This document shows positions 18,139-27,724 of a stretch of 64,000 nt of DNA, one piece after another. The DNA is from JACPNO01 sp963825405 (GTDB lineage Bacteria > Acidobacteriota > Terriglobia > Bryobacterales > Bryobacteraceae): assembly GCA_963825405.1 (NCBI GenBank), contig CAWGTB010000005.1, positions 310,001 through 374,000 of the forward strand, in the 5' to 3' direction. Position 1 is the stretch's first letter. Each line of letters begins with the position of its first letter. Made by a program: the position numbers and the translations under genes. Below the pieces are notes generated by a model. That model saw only the letters and a list, made by a program, of their open reading frames with translations. It did not search any database and was not told where the DNA came from.

Positions 18139-18580
18139 AAGAAAAGATAGCCGCCGGTATCCGGAGCGGCCCATCCTGGGAGTGGGTGCGATCATTCTGG
18201 ATAGGAACCGCGTGCTGCTGGTGGAGCGCGGACGTGAGCCGTTGAAAGGTTACTGGTCGATTCCGGGCGGCGTGCTGGAGACTGGCGAATTGCTGGAAGA
18301 GGGAATCCGGCGCGAGGTGCGCGAGGAGACCGGGCTTGAGATTCGGGTTGGCAAGATTGTTGAGATTTTTGAACGCATCATGCGCGACGAGCAAGGAAAC
18401 GCGGAATATCATTACGTGCTAATCGATTATTTGTGCCGGGTGAGCGGCGGAAAGCTGGCCGCCTCCGACGATGTGGCCCGCGTGGAATGGGTGCCGCGCA
18501 GCGCGCTTGAGCAATATCGCATCACACAGGGGACGGTGCCGGTGATTGAAAAAGCATTCCGGCTGAGATCGCAAAAATGA
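18113..18580 (+). CDS. NUDIX hydrolase
   Basis: 155 residues with a full Nudix box, GGVLETGELLEEGIRREVREETGLEI, fitting G-x5-E-x7-R-E-U-x-E-E-x-G-U. The core starts at PILGVGAIILDRNRVLLVER, and the domain organisation resembles ADP-ribose/NADH-type Nudix enzymes. ATG 18113 overlaps the SMP-30 gene by 26 bases; its 3' end overlaps mutS2 by 4 bases. The substrate (a nucleoside diphosphate derivative) cannot be told. Confidence 0.88.
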   Translation: MLKGRCSIKRKDSRRYPERPILGVGAIILDRNRVLLVERGREPLKGYWSIPGGVLETGELLEEGIRREVREETGLEIRVGKIVEIFERIMRDEQGNAEYHYVLIDYLCRVSGGKLAASDDVARVEWVPRSALEQYRITQGTVPVIEKAFRLRSQK

Positions 18581-21007
18581 TTGCCACGAGCGCCGACGTC
18601 CTGGAATTCGAAGCGTTGCGCAAATTGCTGGAGAGGTACGTCGCGAGTCCGCTCGGGCGGATCGGCCTGGCCGGCATAGCGCCCCACACGGACCGCGTGC
18701 GGTTAGTGGAGGATCTGGAAGAAGCCGCCGAAGCCGCGGAATATTTGCGCTCGGCCGCGCAAGCCGCAGCCGGCTGTCCGTGGCGCTGCCATTCGTCTGG
18801 ACTTCACGTCCATTCCCGATCTGACGGAAGCGGTGCACAAGCTGCGCATCGAAGGCGCGACGCTTGAGGCGCGCGAGATTTTCGATATGGCCGGTCTGCT
18901 GGATCGTGCCGCTGATGCGAAATCCATCCTGAACGCGGTGGCCGGACGATTTCCCAGGCTGGGCGCGCGCGGGCAATTGCTGGGCGAGTTCCGCGCGCTG
19001 CTGCGGGATTTGGAAGGCAAGATTCTACCCGATGGCTCGGTGGCGGACCATGCCAGCGTGGCGCTCGGCCGGTTGCGGCGCGAGATCGAGAAGCAGAAGA
19101 AGTCGATCCATGAATCGCTGGAACGGTTTCTGAAGGCCCATCACGAAGAAGGCATACTGCAGGAGGAATTCGTCACCATCCGCAACGAGCGCTTCGTGGT
19201 TCCGGTGATTGCGGGGCAGCGCCGGCGCATGGACGGCGTGATTCACGGCGCGAGCTCGAGCGGGCACACGCTCTTTGTCGAGCCGCTCGAAACCATCGAC
19301 CTGAACAACGAACTGGTGCGGCTCATCGAAGAAGAAATGCGCGAAGTGCATCGCATTCTGCGCGAGCTGACGGACCGGCTGCGCGGCTATTCCGATTCCA
19401 TTCGCCAGACTTTGGAGACGATGGGCGAGCTGGATTTGATTTTCGCTAAAGGCGCGATTCGCTACGGATTTCGATTGCGTGAAGCCGCGCTTCAGTCCGG
19501 AAAACGCCCCGCGGCTGGCCATCAAAGACGCGCGCCATCCGCTGCTGGAAGACGTGCTGCGCCGGCGCCGGCTGGCTGTTGTGCCGGTGAGTATTGAGCT
19601 GGACGCAGGCAACCGCACGCTGCTGATCAGCGGGCCGAATACAGGCGGCAAAACCGTCACGCTCAAGACGGTGGGCCTGCTGGCGCTGATGGCGCAATCT
19701 GGACTGCTGGTGCCGTGCGCCGAGGCGGAATTTCCGATTTTCGAGCAGGTACTGGCGGACATCGGCGATAACCAATCGATACAGGAAAGCCTCAGCACGT
19801 TTTCCGCGCACATCTCGCACATCCGCGACATGGTGAATGACGTGACGCCGGATTCGCTGGTGCTGCTCGATGAGTTGGGCGCGGCGACGGATCCGGAAGA
19901 AGGCGGCGCGCTCGGCATCGCGGTGATCGATCGTTTTCGCTCGACTGGGGCATTCACGCTGGCCTCAACGCACCTGGTTGCGCTCAAGATTTACGGCGCG
20001 AACACGCCTGGTGTGCGCAACGGCTCGATGGGCTTCGACGAGGAAACGCTGGAGCCGACTTACAAACTGCTTCTGGGGTTGCCTGGAAAATCCGCCGGCC
20101 TGGACATTGCTGCACGATTGGGTATGCCCGAAGGCGTGATGAAGCGCGCGCGGGAATCCATGAGCGACCGCGAGCGCGACGTCAGCCGCTTCCTGAGCGA
20201 ACTGCACCAGCGTTTAGAAGAGACGGCGGCGCTGCAGACGCGTGCTCATCGAACAACAAGGCGAGCTGGCGCTGCGCGAGAAGGAGCTGGCGCGGGAGTG
20301 GGAAAAGCGCGAGAGCGCCAAGCTCAAGGAATTGGAGCGGCGCTGCGATTTGGTGCTCGAGAAATTTGAAGCGCAGGCGCAGGAAACCATCGGCCAGATC
20401 GTGGAATCCGCCGATCGCAAAAAAGCGACGGAACAGGCTCAGCGCCGGGCTGCCGAAGACCAAGCGTGAGCTGCGTGAAGATTTTGAAACGACGGTGCTG
20501 TCAACCCAAGACGACGCGCGGCAGGGCGAGCTTGCGCAGCGCCGGCCCAAGATCGATGAAGGCGCGCGCGTCCGCTTGAAAGGCATTCGCGACGCCGCGC
20601 GCGTGCGCCGCATTCTGAGCGAGGACCGCATCGAGGTGGAAGTTGGATTCATGAAGATGCAGGTGCCGGTGGACGACATCCTGGAACTGCTGCCGGAAGC
20701 GGGTGCGACAGGTTCCCTACCGAAGAATGTGAGCTATAAACCCGCGCCGCGGCTGAATCCTTTAGAGCAGGAAATCAAAGTGATCGGCGAGCGCGCCGAG
20801 GAGGCCTGCGCGCAAGTGGAAAAATTTCTGGACAGCGCCGTGATGGCCACCGCGAGCCGCGTGCGCATCGTTCACGGCCACGGCATGGGTGTGCTACGCA
20901 AAGCGATTTGGGAATTGCTCGGGGCTAATCCTCATGTCGAAAAATTCTACGCGGCGGCGCAACACGAAGGCGGCGCGGGCGCGACCATCGTCGAACTAAA
21001 GGACTGA
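18577..21007 (+). CDS. mutS2: MutS2-family ATPase/endonuclease, four frame breaks
   Basis: Spliced across breaks this reads as one MutS2 protein of about 800 residues. It has an N-terminal lever domain, DGVIHGASSSGHTLFVEPL and a clamp region, an ATPase with P-loop ISGPNTGGKTVTLKTVG, Walker B LVLLDELGAATDPEEGGA and a switch STHLVALK, a coiled coil (REKELAREWEKRESAKLKEL), and a C-terminal Smr nuclease domain with RIVHGHGMGVLRKAIWELL. MutS2 acts on stalled ribosomes or recombination intermediates. The frame shifts at ~18774-18778, ~19468-19473, ~20236-20243 and ~20447-20453; removing one base at each restores the frame. Four independent hits in one conserved gene point to sequence error. Confidence 0.88.
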
Positions 21008-21450
21008 CAGCACTTCCTCGGCGTGGCCTTCGGGTTTGACCTTGGAGAAAATTTTCTCGATTTTGCCGTCTTCGCCGATCAGAAACGTGCTGCGCACGAT
21101 GCCCATCACTTTTTTGCCGTACATGTTTTTCTCCTTGTAAACGTCGTAGGCGTTGGCAGCGGCCTTGTCGACATCGCACAAGAGCGTGAAAGGCAAATCG
21201 TGTTTGGCTTTGAACTTCGCTTGAGCGGCGGGCGTGTCGGGCGAGATGCCGAGCACTACGGCCTTTTTCTTATGGAAGCTCTTGATTGCGTCACGAAACT
21301 CATTGCGACTCCATCGTGCAACCAGGCGTGTCCGCGCGGGGATAAAAAAAGAGCACGACTTTTTGTCCCTTGAGGCTGGAGAGCTTGAATGCGTCTCCTA
21401 GTATCGGTCTGCAGCTTAATCTCGGGCGCTTTGTCGCCTGCTTTGAGCAT
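20996..21450 (-). CDS. bcp: Thioredoxin-dependent peroxiredoxin Bcp, two frame breaks
   Basis: Joined across breaks: LKAGDKAPEIKLQTD, then LSSLKGQKVVLFFYPRADTP, GCTMESQ with the peroxidatic Cys, and EFRDAIKSFHKKKAVVLGIS, ending IEKIFSKVKPEGHAEEVLSV. This is the AhpC/TSA Bcp/PrxQ family, which reduces peroxides using thioredoxin. The typical resolving Cys five residues after the peroxidatic one is absent (GCTMESQ), so it would be of the atypical 1-Cys-like subtype. The frame breaks at ~21399-21402 and ~21301-21304 (each one extra base). It starts 6 bases after gatB, forming an operon, and overlaps mutS2 tail-to-tail by 12 bases. Confidence 0.85.
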
Positions 21451-21456
21451 AAGTTT

Positions 21457-22936
21457 TTACGCCAATTTCCTTTTTAGAATCTCGTTGACGGCGGCGGGAC
21501 TGGCCTGGCCGCGCGACGCTTTCATCACCTGTCCCACCAGGAATCCGATCACGGCTGTTTTGCCGCCGCGGTATTGCTCGACCTGTTTGGGATTGGCCAG
21601 CAAGCACGTCGTCGACAATTTTTTCGAGCGCGCCGGTATCGCTGATCTGACGCAGACCCTTCGCGGTCCATGATGACGGGAGCCGAATCGCCGGTGGTCC
21701 ACATCTTCTCGAAAACTTCTTTGGCCAGCTTGCCGGAAAGATCTCCCTTGCCGATCAATGCGAGGAGTTCGCCGAGCTGTTCTGGGCTTACACGTGATTC
21801 CGCGATGTCCAGATTCTCCGCTTTCAGCGCGCCGGCGAGATCGCCCATCACCCAGTTGGCGGCCATGCGAGCGTCTCCCGAAACCGCCGCGGCCTTTTCG
21901 AAATAATCGCTGATGGCGCGCGTCGCGGTGAGCACCTGCGCGTCGTATTCACGCAACCCGTATTCTCGATGAAACGCTCGCGCTTGTGCGCCGGCAGTTC
22001 CGGCATGTTCGCCTTCACGTCCGCCAGCCACTTCTCGCTGATGCGCAGGGGAACCAGATCGGGCTCGGGGAAGTAGCGGTAATCGTGCGCATGTTCCTTG
22101 CTGCGCATGCCGACTGTCTCGCCGGTCGACGAATTATATTGGCGCGTTTCCTGCGCAATGCGGCCGCCGCCATCGACGATCGCCACCTGGCGTGCGATTT
22201 CGTAATCCAGCGCCATTTTCAGAAAGCGGAACGAGTTGAGATTTTTCACCTCGGCTTTGGTGCCGAACTGCTCCGCGCCTTTCAGCCGCACGGACACGTT
22301 GGCATCGCAGCGCAGATGGCCCTTCTCCATGTCGCAAGTGGAGACATCGATGAACTGCAGCACCTCTTTGATAGCGGTTAGGTAGGCGTAAGCTTCGTCG
22401 GAACTGCGCATATCGGGCTCGCTGACGATTTCGATGAGCGGCGTGCCGCAGCGATTCAGGTCGACGTACGAATAGCGATCGGAATCCGAAAAACCTTCGT
22501 GGATGCTCTTACCGGCGTCGTCTTCCATGTGGACGCGGGTGACGCCGATGCGTTTCGTCGCGCCGTCGAGCGCGATGTCGACATAGCCATTTTCAGCCAG
22601 CGGCTCATCGTACTGGGATATTTGGTAGCCCTTGGGCAAGTCCGGATAAAAATAATTCTTGCGCGCGAAACGTGACATAGGCCGGATGTGGCAATTCAGC
22701 GCGAGCGCCGCTCGAATCGCCAGTTCGACGGCCTCGCGGCTCAACACCGGCAGCGCTCCCGGCAGTCCCATGCACACCGGGCAGACATTGGTGTTGGGCG
22801 GCGCGCCAAAACTTGTAGGACAGCCGCAGAAAATCTTGGTGACCGTGCTCAACTGCACATGGACTTCGAGCCCGATGACCGGCTCATAGCGCGCAATCGC
22901 CTCTGGCGGAGCCAGATCCACGGCACTGGATGACAT
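21457..22936 (-). CDS. gatB: Aspartyl/glutamyl-tRNA amidotransferase subunit B, three frame breaks
   Basis: Contains GatB landmarks: YEPVIGLEVHVQLST, CPVCMGLPGALPVLS (zinc-type Cys), KNYFYPDLPKGYQISQYD, EDDAGKSIH, DLNRCGTPLIEIVSEPDM and YRYFPEPDLVPL, and ends with the tRNA-binding tail (QVMKASRGQASPAAVNEIL). GatB moves ammonia from GatA and amidates misacylated Glu-tRNA(Gln)/Asp-tRNA(Asn); a tRNA-Gln is encoded at 35725. ATG 22936 is preferred over 22942 because a TATAAT -10 lies immediately upstream. Breaks: ~21966-21970 (one base missing), ~21655-21660 and ~21595-21602 (one extra each). gatA and gatC are not in the window. Confidence 0.9.
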
Positions 22937-22943
22937 TTTCATT

Positions 22944-22949
22944 ATTATA
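22944..22949 (-). promoter_or_regulatory. -10 element of gatB
   Basis: The minus strand reads TATAAT here, only 7 bases before ATG 22936, so the transcript would start at or next to the start codon (leaderless). No good -35 is seen. Confidence 0.5.
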
Positions 22950-22976
22950 AACGGCCCCTGATGCGGCGCGGGATTG

Positions 22977-22982
22977 TATACT
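22977..22982 (+). promoter_or_regulatory. -10 element of sdhCAB
   Basis: TATACT with TG two bases upstream. Transcription from ~22989 would exclude ATG 22987 and favours ATG 22999, which has GGGGAG before it. Confidence 0.45.
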
Positions 22983-22998
22983 GCGAATGGGGAGCATT

Positions 22999-23694
22999 AT
23001 GAGTTCGGTCGCGGCAGATAGCCACATCCAGCGCGCATTTCATTTCTATCAGGAGAGCCTGGGCAAGAAGGTGGTGATGGCGGCCACCGGCGTGGTGCTG
23101 TTCGGCTACCTGGTGGGACATCTGCTCGGAAATTTGCAAGTATATTTGGGCGCTCAGCAGATGGATAACTACGCGGCATTTCTGCATTCGATGCCGACGC
23201 TGCTGTGGGGCGTGCGTGTGCTGTTGGTGGTTTCGATCGTGGCGCACATCGTGGCGTCCATTCAGTTGGCGCGCGTGAAAAATGCGGCCCGGCCAGTGAG
23301 TTACGTCAAGCAGGAAGCCATCGCGTCGAGCTACGCATCGCGCACCATGATGTGGAGCGGACCCATCATCGCGCTGTTTGTGATTTTTCATATTTTGGAT
23401 CTCACGACAGGCACTGCGGGGACAGCCCAGTATCAAGACCTGCGCGCTTACGAAAATCTGGTGTACAGTTTTCGCCGCATTCCGGTGGCTGGGTTTTATA
23501 TCGTGGCCATGCTGTTGCTGTGTATGCATCTCTATCACGGGCTATGGAGCATGTTCCAAAGCATGGGTGTGAGCCATCCTCGTTATACGCCCATCATCAA
23601 GCGGGCAGCGGCCTGGGTGGCGATTCTCATGGCGATAGGCTTCATTTCGATTCCCGTTGCGGTGCTTACCGGCCTGGTTGGCGCGAACCTCTAA
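22999..23694 (+). CDS. sdhC: Succinate dehydrogenase cytochrome b558 subunit
   Basis: 231 residues with five predicted membrane helices, characteristic of the single-subunit, two-haem type B anchor (SdhC of Bacillus, FrdC of Wolinella). His residues expected to bind haem are at the ends of helices: GYLVGHLLGNL, VSIVAHIVASIQ, LFVIFHILDL and LLLCMHLYHGLWSMFQ. It anchors SdhAB and passes electrons to menaquinone. ATG 22999 is used, with a ribosome-binding site GGGGAG. First gene of sdhCAB. Confidence 0.9.
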   Translation: MSSVAADSHIQRAFHFYQESLGKKVVMAATGVVLFGYLVGHLLGNLQVYLGAQQMDNYAAFLHSMPTLLWGVRVLLVVSIVAHIVASIQLARVKNAARPVSYVKQEAIASSYASRTMMWSGPIIALFVIFHILDLTTGTAGTAQYQDLRAYENLVYSFRRIPVAGFYIVAMLLLCMHLYHGLWSMFQSMGVSHPRYTPIIKRAAAWVAILMAIGFISIPVAVLTGLVGANL

Positions 23695-23697
23695 TTC

Positions 23698-25611
23698 ATG
23701 CAACTTGACTCCAGAACTCCTTCGGGACCGATCGAAAAAGCTTGGGACAAAGCCCGCTTCGAAATGAAGCTGGTGAATCCGGCGAACAAGCGCAAGTACA
23801 GCGTGATCGTCGTCGGCTCGGGACTGGCAGGCGCTTCTGCTTCGGCGTCGCTGGCGGAGCTGGGCTACAACGTCAAATGTTTTTGCTTTCAGGACAGCCC
23901 GCGGCGCGCGCATTCGATCGCGGCACAGGGCGGCATTAACGCGGCCAAGAATTATCAGAACGACGGCGATAGCATTTATCGCCTGTTCTACGACACAGTG
24001 AAGGGCGGCGACTTTCGCGCGCGCGAAGCCAATGTTTATCGCCTCGCGCAGATCAGCGTGAACATCATCGATCAATGCGTGGCGCAGGGGGTGCCGTTCG
24101 CGCGCGAATACGGCGGCACACTGGCCAACCGATCCTTCGGCGGCGCGCAGGTGTCGCGCACGTTTTATGCTCGGGGACAGACTGGGCAGCAATTGCTTCT
24201 AGGTGCTTACCAGGCGCTCGAGCGGCAGGTTGCGGCGGGCAAAGTCACGATGCTGACACGCACGGAAATGCTGGGCCTCGTGGTGATCGACGGCAGGGCG
24301 CGGGGCATCGTCACCCGCGATTTGATTACCGGCAAAATTGAATCCCACGTTGCCGACGCCGTGGTGCTGGGGACCGGCGGCTACGGCAACGTCTATTACC
24401 TTTCGACCAACGCCGTTGGATCGAACTGCACCGCGATCTGGCGCGCCTACAAGCGCGGCGCCGCGTTTGCCAATCCGTGTTTCACGCAGATTCACCCAAC
24501 CTGCATTCCGGTCTCGGGCGAGTACCAATCCAAGCTCACGTTGATGAGCGAATCGCTGCGCAACGATGGCCGCATCTGGGTGCCTAACGTGAAGGGCGAC
24601 AAACGGACACCAGACCAAATTCCAGAGGCGGAGCGCGATTATTATCTGGAGCGGCGCTATCCGAGTTTCGGCAATCTGGTTCCGCGCGATGTCGCTTCGC
24701 GCAATGCCAAAGCGGTTTGCGATGAAGGGCGAGGCGTTGGCGACACCGGCCTCGGCGTGTATCTGGATTTTTCGGACGCTATCAAGCGGCTGGGCGCGGA
24801 CGGCATCCGCGAGCGCTACGGCAATCTCTTCGAGATGTACGAGCGCATCACGGGCGAAAATCCTTACAGCGTCCCCATGCGAATTTTTCCGGCGATCCAC
24901 TACACCATGGGCGGGCTGTGGGTGGATTATCACCTGATGAGCACGATTCCTGGCCTGTTTGTAATCGGTGAGGCAAATTTCTCCGATCACGGCGCCAACC
25001 GTTTAGGCGCGAGTGCGCTCATGCAGGGCCTGGCGGACGGCTATTTTATTCTGCCGTATACGTTGGGCAATTATCTGGCAACTTCCAAACTGGAAAAAGT
25101 GGACACCGCGCACGCCGAATTTCGCTCCGTCGAGAACGAAGTGGGCGCGATGACCCAGCGTTTGCTTGCGATCCGAGGCAAGCGGACGGTTTCCTCTTTC
25201 CATCGCGAACTGGGCAAGACGCTTTGGGAAGAATGCGGCATGTCGCGCAGTAAGGCATCACTTGAGGCGGCCATCCAGAAGATTGGCGGGCTGCGCGAGG
25301 AATTTTGGCGTAACGCCGACGTTCTCGGCAGCGGGGAAGAGCTCAATCAAGCTCTGGAACATGCCGCACGCGTGGCGGATTTCCTGGAGCTCGGCGAACT
25401 GCTGGCCATTGATGCGCTGCAGCGCGACGAATCCTGCGGCGGACATTTCCGCGAGGAGCATCAGACGCCCGACGGCGAAGCCCTGCGCGACGATGAACAC
25501 TTCTGCTATGCGTCGGCTTGGGAGTACGCCGGTCCCAAGGCCGAACCCATATTGAACAAAGAGCCACTCAAATTCGAATACGTTCCGCCCACCCAACGGA
25601 GCTATAAGTGA
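23698..25611 (+). CDS. sdhA: Succinate dehydrogenase/fumarate reductase flavoprotein subunit
   Basis: 637 residues, the long form found with b558-type complexes. FAD-binding motif VVGSGLAGASASASLAELG (~39-57), the His that carries covalent FAD in RRAHSIAAQGGINAAKN, substrate loop TQIHPTCIPVSGEYQSKL, and IHYTMGGLWVDY and GEANFSDHGANRLGASALMQG near the active site. It oxidises succinate to fumarate in the TCA cycle. It starts 3 bases after sdhC and overlaps sdhB by 4 bases. Intact. Confidence 0.95.
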   Translation: MQLDSRTPSGPIEKAWDKARFEMKLVNPANKRKYSVIVVGSGLAGASASASLAELGYNVKCFCFQDSPRRAHSIAAQGGINAAKNYQNDGDSIYRLFYDTVKGGDFRAREANVYRLAQISVNIIDQCVAQGVPFAREYGGTLANRSFGGAQVSRTFYARGQTGQQLLLGAYQALERQVAAGKVTMLTRTEMLGLVVIDGRARGIVTRDLITGKIESHVADAVVLGTGGYGNVYYLSTNAVGSNCTAIWRAYKRGAAFANPCFTQIHPTCIPVSGEYQSKLTLMSESLRNDGRIWVPNVKGDKRTPDQIPEAERDYYLERRYPSFGNLVPRDVASRNAKAVCDEGRGVGDTGLGVYLDFSDAIKRLGADGIRERYGNLFEMYERITGENPYSVPMRIFPAIHYTMGGLWVDYHLMSTIPGLFVIGEANFSDHGANRLGASALMQGLADGYFILPYTLGNYLATSKLEKVDTAHAEFRSVENEVGAMTQRLLAIRGKRTVSSFHRELGKTLWEECGMSRSKASLEAAIQKIGGLREEFWRNADVLGSGEELNQALEHAARVADFLELGELLAIDALQRDESCGGHFREEHQTPDGEALRDDEHFCYASAWEYAGPKAEPILNKEPLKFEYVPPTQRSYK

Positions 25612-26381
25612 ATCTCACTCTCCACATCTGGCGGCAGAAGAATGCCAGCGATCCGGGCCGCATGGTCCGTTACGAAGCGAAGAATGTCAGTGCCGACATG
25701 TCGTTTCTCGAAATGTTGGACGTGCTGAACGAGGAACTGACGCTGAAGGGCGAAGACCCCGTGGCGTTCGATAGCGATTGCCGCGAAGGAATTTGCGGCA
25801 TGTGCGGCTTCATGATCGATGGCGTCGCGCATGGCCCTCAGCGAGGCACCACGGTTTGCCAGCTTCATATGCGGCGCTTCAAAGATGGCGACGAGCTGCA
25901 TCTGGAACCCTGGCGGGCGCGCGCGTTTCCTGTGATCAAGGATCTGGTGGTCGACCGGAGTGCATTCGATCGCATCATCCAGGCGGGTGGTTTTATATCA
26001 ATTTCGACCGGCAGCGCTCCGGACGGCAACGCCATTCTGGTGCCCAAGCCGGCAGCGGATCTAGCCATGGATGCGGCCGCCTGCATCGGCTGTGGAGCAT
26101 GTGTCGCGGCCTGTCCCAACGCGGCTGCGGCATTGTTCACGGGGGCCAAGATCACGCACCTGGCCAAGCTCCCGCAGGGCCAACCCGAGCGGTATCAGCG
26201 CGTGCTGACAATGGTCGCCCAGGCCCGCCAGGACTTATTCGGAAGCTGCACCAATATCGGCGAATGCGAAGCGGTTTGCCCCAAGGCGATTCCCCTGGAT
26301 GTCATTGCAGGGATGAATTGGGACTTCATAAAGGGAAGCTTGGAGAGACGTGAGCAGACTACAGAACTGGGCGGCGGATGA
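25608..26381 (+). CDS. sdhB: Succinate dehydrogenase iron-sulphur subunit
   Basis: 257 residues from GTG 25608, which overlaps the sdhA TGA. [2Fe-2S] ligands in DCREGICGMCGFMIDG with the fourth Cys in TTVCQLHM, [4Fe-4S] in CIGCGACVAACPN, and [3Fe-4S] in GSCTNIGECEAVCPKAIPLD. It relays electrons from SdhA to the haems of SdhC. Completes a menaquinone-type succinate:quinone oxidoreductase. Confidence 0.95.
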   Translation: MNLTLHIWRQKNASDPGRMVRYEAKNVSADMSFLEMLDVLNEELTLKGEDPVAFDSDCREGICGMCGFMIDGVAHGPQRGTTVCQLHMRRFKDGDELHLEPWRARAFPVIKDLVVDRSAFDRIIQAGGFISISTGSAPDGNAILVPKPAADLAMDAAACIGCGACVAACPNAAAALFTGAKITHLAKLPQGQPERYQRVLTMVAQARQDLFGSCTNIGECEAVCPKAIPLDVIAGMNWDFIKGSLERREQTTELGGG

Positions 26382-26410
26382 GGCGGAGAGGCCGTAAACA
26401 GGCACTTTCA

Positions 26411-26498
26411 TCTTGAAATTCGTCCATGATGTGGACGAATTTCAGCCATGTAGTGGTTGATTTTCATCCGTTGAATGGTTGATAATCAGCCATGTACC
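26411..26498. repeat. Four tandem 22-bp palindromic repeats at the ATPase start
   Basis: Units begin at 26411, 26433, 26455 and 26477, exactly 22 bases apart. Each holds a 15-bp imperfect palindrome close to GGTTGAwwwTCAkCC (e.g. GGTTGATTTTCATCC, GGTTGATAATCAGCC). Units 1 and 2 also face each other as a perfect 13-bp inverted repeat (TGAAATTCGTCCA). The last unit contains the ATG of the AAA gene (26492). Such an array looks like an operator with four protein-binding sites on one face every two helical turns. Confidence 0.75.
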
Positions 26499-27724
26499 TC
26501 CGTGGTCTGGCTTCTGAGATTGCCGTGGCTTTCCGAGACACGCCTGTAATTTTCCTCAACGGCGCTCGCCAGACCGGGAAAACCACGCTGGCGCGCCAGA
26601 TTCGACTAGCCGGCAAACCTCTTCAGTATTTGACTCTCGACGATGATTCCGTGCTGGCGGCAGCCCGGAGCAGCGCCTCGGGATTTATCGCCGGCCTCGG
26701 AGGGCCGACGATTCTCGACGAAGTACAGCGTGCTCCCGATTTGTTTCTCGCCATCAAAGCTGCCGTGGATCGCAAACGCCGTCCCGGCCGGTTTTTGCTG
26801 ACCGGCTCGGCCGATGTCCTGCTGCTGCCGCGAGTCGCCGATTCTCTGGCCGGACGCATGGAGATCTTTACGTTGTGGCCGCTTTCGCAAGGCGAGCTGT
26901 CCGGCCATCGCGACGATTTTGTGGATGCCGTCTTCAGAAAGCCGGCGCCCGAGCCTCCTCCGCATCCCTTGACCGAGAAGGCCCTCATCGACATAGTGAT
27001 CCGCGGCGGTTATCCTGTGGCCCAGCGGCGTAAGACAGAGTCCAGGCGGCGAGCCTGGTTCGACGCCTACCTCACCACGATCATGCAGCGCGATGTCCGC
27101 GATCTCGCCAATGTGGATGATCTTACCGTGCTGCCTCGTTTGCTGACGGTGCTAGCCAGCCGCGCGACCAGCTTGCTGAATTTCGCCGACCTTTCGCGCA
27201 CCTTATCCATTCCCCAGACCACCTTAAAGCGATACTTCGTTCTGCTGGAGATTACATTCCTGGTGGCACTCGCTAACCCGTGGTCGGTGAACCTGGGCAA
27301 GCGGCTGGTGAAGGCGCCCAAAGTTTATCTGAACGATACCGGCCTAATGATTTCGCTGCTTGGCCTGAACGGCGCGCAGCTCTTGGGCAACCGTAGCCTG
27401 CTGGGTCCGCTGCTGGAGAATTTCGTGGTGATGGAGCTGCGCAAACAGGCAGGATGGAGCAAGACTCGTCCACGCGTTCTGCACTTCCGCACCCACACCG
27501 GAGAGGAAGTCGATGTGGTGCTCGAGACCCCTTCAGGTGAAGTAGTAGGCATTGAAGTGAAGGCTGCGGGCTCGGTGAGCACGGCTGATTTCAAGGGTCT
27601 GCGCGCCTTATCCGAGCTCGCCGGGACCCGATTCCACAGAGGAATTGTCCTGTACACCGGCACGGAAGTCGTACCCTTCGCTAGGAACCTGCACGCTGTG
27701 CCGATTCAAGCGCTGTGGCAGTGA
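26492..27724 (+). CDS. AAA_14/DUF4143-family ATPase
   Basis: 410 residues. P-loop FLNGARQTGKTTLARQI (~21-37), Walker B GPTILDEVQRAPDLF, sensor RFLLTGSADVLLLPRVADSLAGRME, then the winged-helix-like middle and the C-terminal DUF4143 nuclease-like domain with EEVDVVLETPSGEVVGIEVKA (D/E-x-K pattern as in PD-(D/E)xK folds). These proteins are widespread, highly mobile between genomes and of unknown function; self-regulation through upstream repeats is suspected. The start codon is within the fourth 22-bp repeat. Stands alone between sdhB and a convergent gene. Intact. Confidence 0.85.
   Translation: MYLRGLASEIAVAFRDTPVIFLNGARQTGKTTLARQIRLAGKPLQYLTLDDDSVLAAARSSASGFIAGLGGPTILDEVQRAPDLFLAIKAAVDRKRRPGRFLLTGSADVLLLPRVADSLAGRMEIFTLWPLSQGELSGHRDDFVDAVFRKPAPEPPPHPLTEKALIDIVIRGGYPVAQRRKTESRRRAWFDAYLTTIMQRDVRDLANVDDLTVLPRLLTVLASRATSLLNFADLSRTLSIPQTTLKRYFVLLEITFLVALANPWSVNLGKRLVKAPKVYLNDTGLMISLLGLNGAQLLGNRSLLGPLLENFVVMELRKQAGWSKTRPRVLHFRTHTGEEVDVVLETPSGEVVGIEVKAAGSVSTADFKGLRALSELAGTRFHRGIVLYTGTEVVPFARNLHAVPIQALWQ

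Noticed and set aside
26401..26498. CRISPR array
   Set aside because: The four 22-bp units have no spacers and differ in sequence; they are tandem palindromes at a gene start, and no cas genes are near.
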